A DNA stretch of 64,000 nucleotides from Streptomyces rugosispiralis (GTDB lineage Bacteria > Actinomycetota > Actinomycetes > Streptomycetales > Streptomycetaceae): NCBI RefSeq assembly GCF_024505145.1, contig NZ_JANIAA010000001.1, positions 682,001-746,000 of the forward strand, read 5' to 3'. The stretch's first letter is position 1. Every line of letters starts with the position of its first letter. A program made the translations under genes and the position numbers. The notes under the pieces were generated by a model. That model was not told where the DNA came from. It saw nothing but the letters and a program-made list of their open reading frames with translations, and did no database searches. Of this stretch, positions 33,048-40,160 are shown piece by piece.

Positions 33048-34046
33048 ATGCCCCAGTACTTCCGCGACTCGCCCGAGTCTCTCGTTCCCGACGCGCTCGC
33101 GGGCTTCGCCGCCGCCCATGCCGATCTCGTCGCCTACAACCCCGACCACGGGTACTTCCACACCCGCCACATCGCGCCCGCCCGCCGCGTCGGGCTGGTC
33201 TCGGGCGGCGGCTCCGGCCATGAACCGCTGCACTCCGGTTTCCTCGGTACGGGGATGCTGGACGCCGCCTGCCCCGGCCGGATCTTCGCCTCGCCCCACA
33301 ACCGGCAGATCTTCGAGGCCAGCCGGGCGGTCGCCCGGGCCGACGGGGTGCTGCACATCGTCAAGAACTACACCGGCGACCGCATCAACTTCGGCATCGC
33401 CGCCGAGCGCCTCGCCCACGAGGGCATCCGCTGCGCCCGGGTCCTCATCGACGACGACCTCGCCACCGACTCCGACGACATCGCGGTCGGCCGCCGCGGC
33501 ACCGGCGCCACCCTGATCGTCGAGAAGATCCTCGGCGCCGCGGCCGACGAGGGGCGGGGCCTGGAGGACCTGGTCGCGCTCGGTACCGATGTGACCCGGC
33601 GGGCCCGCAGTCTCGCCGTCGCCGCGGCCGCCCACACCACGCCCCAGTCCGGGACACCGGCCTTCACCCTGCCCGACAACGTCCTGGAGTTCGGGGTCGG
33701 CATCCACGGCGAGCGGGCCGAGGGGACCACCCCGCACGCACCGCTCGGCAAGCTGATCGAGACCATGACCGACCAGTTGCTGGCCGCGCTGCCGGACAGC
33801 ACCGGGACACGGGTGCTCGCCCTGGTCAACGGGCTGGGCTCGATCACCTCGCTGGAGCTGTACGGCATCCGCCACGCGGTCGCCAAGGCCCTGGACGACC
33901 GCGGTGTCGGCCTCGACCGCTCCCTGACCGGCACCTTCGTGAGCGCCCTGGACATGCGGGGCTTCTCGCTGACCCTGTTCGCCACCGACGCGGAGGCGCT
34001 GCGGCTGTGGGACGCCCCCGCCCGCACCCCCGCCTGGCCCCTGTGA
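33048..34046 (+). CDS. dhaK: Dihydroxyacetone kinase subunit DhaK
   Basis: A 332-residue DhaK, the substrate-binding subunit of dihydroxyacetone kinase. H220 ([10 protein letters not shown]) is the residue that covalently holds dihydroxyacetone; H58 (GSGHEP) and D111 (YTGDRINF) complete the active site. It makes dihydroxyacetone phosphate for glycolysis. dhaL follows after 67 bases. No dhaM phosphotransfer gene is present in the window. Confidence 0.94.
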   Translation: MPQYFRDSPESLVPDALAGFAAAHADLVAYNPDHGYFHTRHIAPARRVGLVSGGGSGHEPLHSGFLGTGMLDAACPGRIFASPHNRQIFEASRAVARADGVLHIVKNYTGDRINFGIAAERLAHEGIRCARVLIDDDLATDSDDIAVGRRGTGATLIVEKILGAAADEGRGLEDLVALGTDVTRRARSLAVAAAAHTTPQSGTPAFTLPDNVLEFGVGIHGERAEGTTPHAPLGKLIETMTDQLLAALPDSTGTRVLALVNGLGSITSLELYGIRHAVAKALDDRGVGLDRSLTGTFVSALDMRGFSLTLFATDAEALRLWDAPARTPAWPL

Positions 34047-34113
34047 TCCGTCCGGCCCCTCTCCCCCGCCGGCCCCTGTGACCCCGCCACCGCCCCGAGG
34101 AGTTGCCCCGCCC

Positions 34114-34815
34114 ATGCCCGACCAGCCCGGCCCCAAGGGCCTCACCCACACCGCCGTCATGGACTGGATGACGCGGTTCGCCGCCACCGTACGTTCCGTG
34201 GAGCCCGAGCTCACCGCGCTCGACCAGAAGGCGGGCGACGGGGACTTCGGCGCCAATCTCGTCACCGGGATGGACGGTGTCCGCCGCGCGCTGGACGCCC
34301 TGGCGGCGGGCGCGGGGAACGGCGAGCGGGACCGGCGGGGCCCGGACGCACCGCTGGACGCTGCCGCGCGGGTCTTCCTCGACGACGTGGGCGGCACCAG
34401 CGGCCCCCTGTTCGGGCTGCTCTTCCAGGAGCTCGCGGACGCGCTGGGGATGGCCGCGGACCCGCCGGGGACCTCGGCGCTGGCCCTCGGCACCGCCGCG
34501 GGCGCGGCCGCGATCCAGCGGGTCGGCGAGGCCGAGGTGGGCGACAAGACGATGGTGGACGCCCTCGTCCCCGCCGCGCGGGCCCTCGCCTCCTGCGAAC
34601 CCACCGCCGACCCCGCGCACGCGCTCCATGTGGCCGCGGTGGCGGCCCACCGGGGTGCCCGTTCCACGACCGATCTGCGCGCCCGCCGCGGGCGGGCCAG
34701 TTACACCGGCGACCACTCGCGCGGCGTCCCCGACCCGGGCGCCCTGGCCGTGGCCCTGCTGTTCGCCTCCGCACACGCCGAGCTCACCTCGCTCAGCCGG
34801 CTCCCCGTGTCCTGA
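34114..34815 (+). CDS. dhaL: Dihydroxyacetone kinase subunit DhaL
   Basis: A 233-residue DhaL, the nucleotide-binding subunit. The three magnesium aspartates are in LDQKAGDGDFGANL (D37, D42, D44); GGTSGPLFG and GDKTMVDAL are the phosphate-binding and helix-capping motifs. It is somewhat longer than E. coli DhaL (about 210). In PTS-type systems it keeps ADP and is rephosphorylated by DhaM; with none nearby the phosphoryl donor is uncertain. CCGAGGAG before 34114 sets the start. Confidence 0.92.
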   Translation: MPDQPGPKGLTHTAVMDWMTRFAATVRSVEPELTALDQKAGDGDFGANLVTGMDGVRRALDALAAGAGNGERDRRGPDAPLDAAARVFLDDVGGTSGPLFGLLFQELADALGMAADPPGTSALALGTAAGAAAIQRVGEAEVGDKTMVDALVPAARALASCEPTADPAHALHVAAVAAHRGARSTTDLRARRGRASYTGDHSRGVPDPGALAVALLFASAHAELTSLSRLPVS

Positions 34816-34987
34816 AGGCAGGAAGGCCGAGGCCGGCCGGGGATCCCCGGGAGGTGCCGCCCGCCGGTGAACGCCGCGGCCGGTCCGCACGTACTGGGAT
34901 CCGGATCCTGGTCGCATGAGAGGAGCAGAGCGGGGCAGACGACCAGGATTCGACTGTCGGCTCGATCGAAGGTGTCCGGGAGAATCT

Positions 34988-36082
34988 GTGCAGCAGGAGA
35001 CCGCCGCCCGTGTGACCACGCCACCGGCCATGCCACGGCCGCGCGATGGCGGCGCGTCCGGAGGCCGGACGCGCGACCCGTACTTCGACAACGCGAAGTA
35101 CCTCACCATCGTGCTGGTGGCATGTGGCCACGCGTGGGAGCCACTCACCTACGGCAGCCGGGCGGCCACCGCGATCTATCTGACGGTGTACGCGTTCCAC
35201 ATGCCCGCGTTCGCCCTCATATCGGGCTACTTCTCGCGGAGTTTCGACATGGCGCCGGGGCGGGTGAAGCGGCTGCTCACGGGCGTCGTGGTGCCGTACG
35301 TGGTGTTCGAGGTGGCGTACACGCTCTTCTACCGCTGGGCGCAGGACGATCCGGGCTATCCGATCAGCCTGCTCGACCCCTGGTATGTGATGTGGTTCCT
35401 GGCCGCGCTGTTCATCTGGCGGATCACCACCCCGCTGTGGCTCGCGCTGCGCCATCCGGTGCCGGTCGCGCTCGCGGTGGCGGCGCTGGCCTCGATCTCG
35501 CCGGAGGCCGGCGGGGATCTCGGCCTCCAGCGGGTGCTGGCGTTCCTCCCCTTCTTCGTGGCCGGGCTCACCCTGCGCCCCGACCACTTCACCCGGCTGC
35601 GGACCCGGCGGGCCCGGCTGGTCGCCCTGCCGGTGGCGGCCTTCGCCCTGTGCACGGCGTACGCGGTGGCGCCCTGGATGGACGCGGAGTGGTTCTACCA
35701 CCGCAAGAGCGTCGCCAAGCTGGACGGCGTACCGTCCTGGGCCGGTCTGCTCACCACGCCCGCCCTCTTCGGTCTGGCGCTGGTGCTGACGGCCTGCTTC
35801 CTGGCCTGGGTGCCGGGGCGCAGGACCTGGTTCACCACGCTCGGCTCCGGGACGCTGTACGGCTATCTGCTGCACGGCTTCATCATCAAGTCGTCCCGCT
35901 TCTGGGACTGGTACGACCATCCGTGGCTGCACACCCCGCTCGGGGAGCTCACCGTCACGGCGGCCGCGGTGCTCATGATCACCGCACTGTGCACGGAACC
36001 GGTGCGACGGGTCCTGCGCCCTCTGGTGGAGCCACGCATGGACTGGGCGTTCCGGCGCACCGGTTCGTCAGCCACTTCCTGA
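34988..36082 (+). CDS. Membrane acyltransferase (acyltransferase-3 type)
   Basis: A 364-residue protein with about ten membrane helices. DPYFDNAKYLTIVLVACGHAWEP near the N-terminus contains the family histidine (GH), and FHMPAFALISGYF follows, as in O-acetyltransferases such as fucose 4-O-acetylase-like proteins. It would acetylate a sugar or polymer at the membrane. GTG at 34988 follows GGGAG; a longer in-frame start at 34916 lacks similarity. Acceptor unknown. Confidence 0.82.
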   Translation: MQQETAARVTTPPAMPRPRDGGASGGRTRDPYFDNAKYLTIVLVACGHAWEPLTYGSRAATAIYLTVYAFHMPAFALISGYFSRSFDMAPGRVKRLLTGVVVPYVVFEVAYTLFYRWAQDDPGYPISLLDPWYVMWFLAALFIWRITTPLWLALRHPVPVALAVAALASISPEAGGDLGLQRVLAFLPFFVAGLTLRPDHFTRLRTRRARLVALPVAAFALCTAYAVAPWMDAEWFYHRKSVAKLDGVPSWAGLLTTPALFGLALVLTACFLAWVPGRRTWFTTLGSGTLYGYLLHGFIIKSSRFWDWYDHPWLHTPLGELTVTAAAVLMITALCTEPVRRVLRPLVEPRMDWAFRRTGSSATS

Positions 36083-36126
36083 GAGGGGCGGCGAGGCGCT
36101 TCCTCGTCGGCGAACGGGCATCGCCG

Positions 36127-36774
36127 TCAGCGGCGGCGGACCTCCACGGTGTTGTCGGTGCGGGTGGCCGGATTTCCTTCGGGGTCGGTCACCTTCTCCT
36201 CGTGCACCCCGCTGACGAGGACGTCCCACTCCCCGTCCGCGAGGTCCAGCCCGGTGAGCACCTCCTCGGGGGTGGGGAAGTGGACGTCCGGATCGGGGTC
36301 CGTCACCCAGGACGGGAATCCGGCGTGTCCGGTGATCAGCAGCACTCCGCCCGGTGCGACGGCGGCCGCGGCGCTGCGCAGGATCCGCTCCCGGGGCAGC
36401 TCGAGCCAGGAGTGCAGGAAGTGGGTGGAGACCAGGTCGAAGGTGCCGGCCGGGAAGGATACGGACAGGTCGTGCGGCTGCCATTCGACGCGGTCGCCGA
36501 CGCCTTCCGACGCCGCGTGTCCGGCGCCGCGGTCCAGGGCCACCTGGGAGACGTCGACGGCGGTGACCCGCCAGCCCTGCCGGGCGAGCCAGATGGCGTC
36601 GGCGCCCTCGCCGCAGCCCAGGTCCAGTGCGTGGCCGGGGGTCAGCCCGGCGGCCTCGCGCACCAGGGCGGCGTTGGGCCGGCCGCTCCAGACGCGGTCC
36701 TCGGCGCCGTAGAAGTTGTCCCAGAACTCCCCGGGCGTGGTGTCGGGCGAGATGTCGTGCGGCTTGGTGGCCAT
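36127..36774 (-). CDS. Class I SAM-dependent methyltransferase
   Basis: A 215-residue methyltransferase with SAM motif I LDLGCGEGAD (50-59), acidic motif II VTAVDVS and post-I HDLSVSFPAGTFDLVS. It resembles TehB/thiol- or chalcogen-methyltransferase-like small enzymes but specificity is not evident. GAAGGGAG lies before the ATG. It diverges from the XRE-cupin regulator, which likely controls it. Confidence 0.87.
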   Translation of the reverse strand: MATKPHDISPDTTPGEFWDNFYGAEDRVWSGRPNAALVREAAGLTPGHALDLGCGEGADAIWLARQGWRVTAVDVSQVALDRGAGHAASEGVGDRVEWQPHDLSVSFPAGTFDLVSTHFLHSWLELPRERILRSAAAAVAPGGVLLITGHAGFPSWVTDPDPDVHFPTPEEVLTGLDLADGEWDVLVSGVHEEKVTDPEGNPATRTDNTVEVRRR

Positions 36775-36826
36775 GTCGGATGTGCTCCCTTCGTTGGGTC
36801 AAGAGAGTGCGTCCGGCCGTGGCCAC

Positions 36827-36856
36827 TTGACAAACTTCTTTGCCGGGGTGGCAAAT
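36827..36856 (+). promoter_or_regulatory. Promoter with overlapping inverted repeat for the XRE-cupin gene
   Basis: A perfect -35 TTGACA (36827-36832) is followed after 18 bases by GCAAAT (36851-36856). The inverted repeat TTTGCC-GGGGT-GGCAAA (36839-36855) covers the spacer and -10, an arrangement suited to autorepression by the XRE regulator. Confidence 0.6.
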
Positions 36857-36862
36857 GAAGGC

Positions 36863-37459
36863 ATGGCTGACGAAGACCTCACCGAGGTGCTGACCGCCGT
36901 AGGTCCCCGGCTGCGGGCGCTGCGGCGCACCCGCGGCACCACCCTCGCCCAGCTCAGCGAGACGACGGGCATCTCGCTGAGCACCCTGTCCCGGCTGGAG
37001 TCGGGGCAGCGCAAGCCGACCCTGGAGCTGCTGCTGCCGCTGGCCAAGGCGTACGGAGTGCAGCTGGACGAGCTGGTGGGGGCGCCGGCCACCGGGGACC
37101 CCCGGGTCCATCCGCGGCCGTTCACCCGGCACGGCCAGACATTCATTCCGCTGACCCGCTATCTGGGCGGGCTGCACGCGTACAAGCAGATCATGCCGCC
37201 CCGGCCGCAAGGCAGGAGCGATGAACCGCTGGAGCAGCGGGTGCACGAGGGCTATGAGTGGCTCTATGTGCTCTCCGGGCGGCTACGGCTGGCGCTGGGC
37301 GAGCACGATCTGGTGCTCGCGGCCGGTGAGGCCGCCGAATTCGACACCCGCACCCCCCATGGCTTCGCCAACGCCGGGGACCAGCCGGTGGAGTTCCTCT
37401 CCCTGTTCGGGGCGCAGGGCGAGCGCATCCATGTCCGCGCCCGCCCCGCCGGTACCTGA
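36863..37459 (+). CDS. XRE-family regulator with C-terminal cupin
   Basis: A 198-residue regulator: helix-turn-helix at about 16-70 (LAQLSETTGISLSTLSRLE) and a cupin ligand domain at about 110-185 (HEGYEWLYVLSGRLRL; AGEAAEFDTRTPHGF). Such proteins usually sense a small metabolite through the cupin. The start is directly downstream of a TTGACA promoter and GAAGG. It is divergent from the methyltransferase, which is its probable target together with itself. Confidence 0.9.
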   Translation: MADEDLTEVLTAVGPRLRALRRTRGTTLAQLSETTGISLSTLSRLESGQRKPTLELLLPLAKAYGVQLDELVGAPATGDPRVHPRPFTRHGQTFIPLTRYLGGLHAYKQIMPPRPQGRSDEPLEQRVHEGYEWLYVLSGRLRLALGEHDLVLAAGEAAEFDTRTPHGFANAGDQPVEFLSLFGAQGERIHVRARPAGT

Positions 37460-37484
37460 CCCGCCCCCGTCGCGCCCGGGGCGC

Positions 37485-37721
37485 TCACCCCGAGGGCTCG
37501 TCCGGGACGGGCTGCTCGGGGTGCACGCTCCCGGTCTGCGGCCTGCCCCGCCGTCCGGTGCCGGACTCGTCCGTCTCGGGGATGTCGTCCACATCGTCCG
37601 GTTCGTGCCCGGCGCCCGCCACGTCCAGGTGGTCGGGCCCCTCCTGCGCCTGCTGGTCGGGGAGGTCCCTGGGGATCCCGCCCCGCTCCTCGCGTTCCTC
37701 CGGTCGCCGGTCGTCGCTCAC
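37485..37721 (-). CDS. Small acidic, disordered hypothetical protein
   Basis: A 78-residue protein starting at GTG behind AAAGGAG with 8-base spacing. It is rich in Asp, Glu, Pro and Arg (DDRRPEEREERGG; EPDDVDDIPETDESG) with no cysteine or membrane segment and looks intrinsically disordered. Unknown function; the good ribosome-binding site is the main reason to keep it. Confidence 0.5.
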   Translation of the reverse strand: MSDDRRPEEREERGGIPRDLPDQQAQEGPDHLDVAGAGHEPDDVDDIPETDESGTGRRGRPQTGSVHPEQPVPDEPSG

Positions 37722-37830
37722 GATGCCGCTCCTTTCGTCGATGGAGGGGGCACAGCAGAGGCGATTACCCACGAGCGCCGGGTGGATGCATGGTCGGCCG
37801 GTCCGATCGGTCATCCGCGCGGGCGGCCGG

Positions 37831-38337
37831 TTACTCCCCGCCCTCCAGCACATACAGCTCCGGCAGGTTGACCACGATGGCCTCCTGGGTGCTGCGGGCG
37901 ATGACCACCACCGCCTCGTCGTCGGGGTCCGGGTTCTCCTCCCGGTGCGGCACATAGGGCGGTACGAAGATGTAGTCGCCCGGCCGGGTGCGCAGCCGGA
38001 CCTCCTCGACGTGTCCGTCCCGCTCCTCGGCGAAGACGAACTCGGGGTGGCCCCGCACCACGAAGATGGCCGTCTCGGACTCGCCGTGGTGGTGGTTGGC
38101 GGAGGCGGTGTCCGGCGCCACATGGGTCTGGCCCATCCAGAGCCGCTCGGACCCCACCGACTGGCCGCTGATCGCGGCGAACCGCCGCATGCCCTCGGTC
38201 TGGGCGGTGCCGGGGTCGACGTCCTCGGTGCGGATGTGGTGCAGACGCGACCGCAACGGGCCGTCGGGGGCGGTGGCGTTCAGATGCGGATGGAACGCGT
38301 CGTGCTGCTGAGCGGGTTCGCCGCCGGGCGTCGTCAT
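37831..38337 (-). CDS. Cupin-domain protein
   Basis: A 168-residue single-domain cupin. Motif 1 is SANHHHGESETAIFVVRG with metal-type histidines and motif 2 PGDYIFVPPYVPHREENP. Likely a metal-binding isomerase or dioxygenase; the function is not known. The ATG at 38337 lies 7 bases after a -10, so the mRNA is probably leaderless; the upstream in-frame ATG at 38364 would overlap the promoter. Confidence 0.83.
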   Translation of the reverse strand: MTTPGGEPAQQHDAFHPHLNATAPDGPLRSRLHHIRTEDVDPGTAQTEGMRRFAAISGQSVGSERLWMGQTHVAPDTASANHHHGESETAIFVVRGHPEFVFAEERDGHVEEVRLRTRPGDYIFVPPYVPHREENPDPDDEAVVVIARSTQEAIVVNLPELYVLEGGE

Positions 38338-38344
38338 GCCATCG

Positions 38345-38374
38345 ACCGTAGAAAGCACCGGCAATGGATGTCAA
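38345..38374 (-). promoter_or_regulatory. Promoter of the cupin gene, leaderless geometry
   Basis: On the minus strand TTGACA (38369-38374) and TACGGT (38345-38350) are 18 bases apart, with the cupin ATG 7 bases further on. Confidence 0.65.
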
Positions 38375-38421
38375 CAGGTGTCCTTTCGCTCACCAGGCAC
38401 AACACCGCGAAATCCACCCTG

Positions 38422-38427
38422 CATAAT
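38422..38427 (+). promoter_or_regulatory. -10 element of the Rrf2 gene
   Basis: CATAAT matches the -10 consensus at five of six positions and lies 6 bases before the Rrf2 ATG, again suggesting a leaderless transcript. No good -35 is visible. Confidence 0.5.
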
Positions 38428-38433
38428 GGCCGT

Positions 38434-38844
38434 ATGCAGATCTCGGCGAAGGCGGACTACGCGGTCCGGGCGCTGGCGGAGCTGGCCGCGGACACCGGCA
38501 GGCCGCTCACCTGCGAGGCGATAGCGACCTCCCAGGACATCCCCTTCCGGTTCCTCAAGGCCGTCTTCCGCGATCTGCGCCAGGCCGGTCTGGTGCGCAG
38601 CCAGCGTGGCTGCGAGGGTGGCTACTGGCTCGCCCGCGACCCCGCCGAGACCACGCTCGCGGACATCGTGCTCGCGGTGGACGGGGCGTTCCTGACGCTG
38701 CGCGGCGAGCGGCTGGACGACCTCGGCTACCGCGGCCCGGCGGCCGGGCTGCCCGGGGTGTGGCGCGGGATGGAGGACCATGTGCGCCAGGTGCTGACCT
38801 CCACCGCCCTGAGCGATCTGGTCCGCGAACGGCTGGCCGCATGA
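38434..38844 (+). CDS. Rrf2-family transcriptional regulator
   Basis: A 136-residue Rrf2 repressor: winged helix beginning MQISAKADYAVRALAELA, recognition helix around PFRFLKAVFRDLRQAG, wing GGYWLARDP. It has only two cysteines (C27, C60) and lacks the cysteine triplet near residues 92-106 that holds the Fe-S cluster in IscR/NsrR, so it may instead bind a metabolite or protein as CymR does. Its stop overlaps the start of the DsbA-fold gene by 4 bases. A regulator role for itself, the partner and the downstream transporter is inferred. Confidence 0.88.
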   Translation: MQISAKADYAVRALAELAADTGRPLTCEAIATSQDIPFRFLKAVFRDLRQAGLVRSQRGCEGGYWLARDPAETTLADIVLAVDGAFLTLRGERLDDLGYRGPAAGLPGVWRGMEDHVRQVLTSTALSDLVRERLAA

Positions 38845-39794
38845 CGTCCGTACGCCCCGACCCGCCCCGGAGCCCCGAGGCGGACGGCGACGGGGTCGTC
38901 GAGATCGTGGAGTACACCGATCCGGCCTGCCCGTGGGCATGGGGTTCCGAGCCCGCGTTCCGCCTGCTGCGGGCGCTCACCGCGGGGCGGGCCCGCTGGC
39001 GCCGGGTGTTCGGCATCCTCTTCGACGAGGACGACGATCCGGCACCGGATCCGGCCGCGGAGACCGCCTGGTACGGCCGCTATGTCGCCGATATCGCCCG
39101 CCATACCCGGGCGCCCTGCGCCCACCGGCTGCACTGGGTGGCGGCCACCAGCCGGCCGGCCTCGCTCGCCGCGAAGGCGGCCGAGCGGCAGGGCGCGACG
39201 GCCGCGGAGCGGGTGCTGCGGCGGCTGCGCGAGACCACCTTCGTGCTGGGCACTCCGGCCGATACGGCGGAGCGGGCGCTCGGCGCCCTGGCCGGACTCG
39301 ACGGTGTCGATGTGGGGCGGCTGGGCGCGGAGATGGGCGACCCGGAGGTGGTGGCGGCGGTCCGGCGGGACCACGCCGAGGCCCGCGACCCCATCCCGGA
39401 GGCGTGCGCCTTCCACGCCCCGGGGCCGCATGGCACGGGGGTGAAGGAAACCGACGACGGGGTGCGCTACGCGCTGCCCACGCTGGTGTTCTCCGGCCCC
39501 GGCGGGCGCGTGGCCGCGCCGGGGTGGCGGAGCATGACCGAGTATCTGACGGCGCTGCGCACGGTGGCTCCCCGTCAGCTCTGGGAGGCGGCACCGATCG
39601 GCCCCGAGGCGGCCCTGGTCGCGTACCGCAGCCTGACCGGGCCCGATCTGTCGCTGCTGACGGGCGGGTCCACTCCCCCGCGCACGGCCGTACGGGTCGA
39701 CACGGCGGGCGGGCCGCTGTGGCTGCACCCGGACGAGGCCGCCGGCCATCCGGCGCTCATCGCCGCCGCGGAGCCGAAAAGTCCCAGGTCGTAG
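38841..39794 (+). CDS. DsbA-fold protein (FrnE/2-hydroxychromene-isomerase-like)
   Basis: A 317-residue cytoplasmic protein beginning with a thioredoxin-like strand EIVEYTDPACPWAWGSEP. The active-site region has a single cysteine (C30, CPWA) instead of CxxC, with a helical insertion and cis-Pro region (RYALPTLVF). This fits DsbA-family FrnE-like or glutathione/mycothiol-dependent isomerases and peroxidase-type proteins. It is coupled to the Rrf2 gene by ATGA. The C-terminal 70 residues (APRQLWEA onward) are an extension of unknown role. A thiol-dependent reaction is inferred. Confidence 0.8.
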   Translation: MTSVRPDPPRSPEADGDGVVEIVEYTDPACPWAWGSEPAFRLLRALTAGRARWRRVFGILFDEDDDPAPDPAAETAWYGRYVADIARHTRAPCAHRLHWVAATSRPASLAAKAAERQGATAAERVLRRLRETTFVLGTPADTAERALGALAGLDGVDVGRLGAEMGDPEVVAAVRRDHAEARDPIPEACAFHAPGPHGTGVKETDDGVRYALPTLVFSGPGGRVAAPGWRSMTEYLTALRTVAPRQLWEAAPIGPEAALVAYRSLTGPDLSLLTGGSTPPRTAVRVDTAGGPLWLHPDEAAGHPALIAAAEPKSPRS

Positions 39795-39810
39795 CCGTCT
39801 TGGCGAATGA

Positions 39811-39864
39811 GACACAAAAAGGTGTCCATTGACTTCGCCGGTCCTCGCCCCTCACCATGGACAC
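39811..39864 (+). promoter_or_regulatory. Nested inverted repeats and promoter before the leader peptide
   Basis: GTGTCCA (39822-39828) and TGGACAC (39858-39864) are perfect inverted 7-mers flanking TTGACT (39829-39834), a good -35. GACAC (39811-39815) also pairs with GTGTC (39822-39826). The second 7-mer ends one base before the leader ATG. A dimeric regulator such as the adjacent Rrf2 protein could bind here. The matching -10 is poor (CACCAT). Confidence 0.5.
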
Positions 39865-39939
39865 ATGCTGACGACGCACCCCGGTGTGGTGTGCCGATAC
39901 GTGGACTTCCGGCGCACCGCCAGCGCCATCTGTCGCTGA
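39865..39939 (+). CDS. Cysteine-containing leader peptide of the RR-x-ASA-x-CR type
   Basis: A 24-codon ORF ending CRYVDFRRTASAICR and stop. This matches the short actinobacterial leader peptides (consensus near R-x-x-D-L-R-R-V-A-S-A-x-C-R) that precede sulfur-compound and ABC-transporter genes and, in mycobacteria, respond to cysteine availability through translation-coupled attenuation. The penultimate codons are Cys-Arg, as in that family, and there is a second cysteine at residue 10. No Shine-Dalgarno precedes the ATG, fitting leaderless translation. It would regulate the peptide ABC operon that starts 221 bases downstream. Confidence 0.75.
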   Translation: MLTTHPGVVCRYVDFRRTASAICR

Positions 39940-40160
39940 TCGCCTCTTTCCCGTTCCGCGATCGCCGCGTTCCGCCACGATCCGCCGCGTCCCGAGCGCC
40001 CCATGCCGCTCGTATCCCCTGGTTTTCCTCGTTTCCTCCCCGGACCTCATCGCTTCCGGCCTTCAGGACCGCTGCCCGTCCGCGCGCCCTCGCTGCCGTG
40101 CTGGGCCGTAAATCCTGGCCGTCCGGGGGCAGTTGACACCACGAAAGGCGACGTCCAGCC

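Larger units (their letters stand above)
39795..40160 (+). other. Long 5' region of the peptide ABC operon
   Basis: This 366-base region holds paired inverted repeats and a promoter (39811-39864), the 24-codon leader peptide (39865-39939), and about 220 bases to the binding-protein start, ending with the ribosome-binding site GAAAGGCG. The 3' part contains several weak complementary segments but no single dominant attenuator stem that I could prove by eye. Confidence 0.5.

Noticed and set aside
34858..34990. Sequence with GGATTCGACTGTCGG considered as a tRNA T-loop
   Set aside because: No acceptor stem, anticodon arm or CCA-proximal pairing could be built around it; no tRNA was found elsewhere either.
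36083..36126. GC-rich segment between the acyltransferase and methyltransferase as a terminator
   Set aside because: Only short imperfect pairing; no stem above 6 bp.
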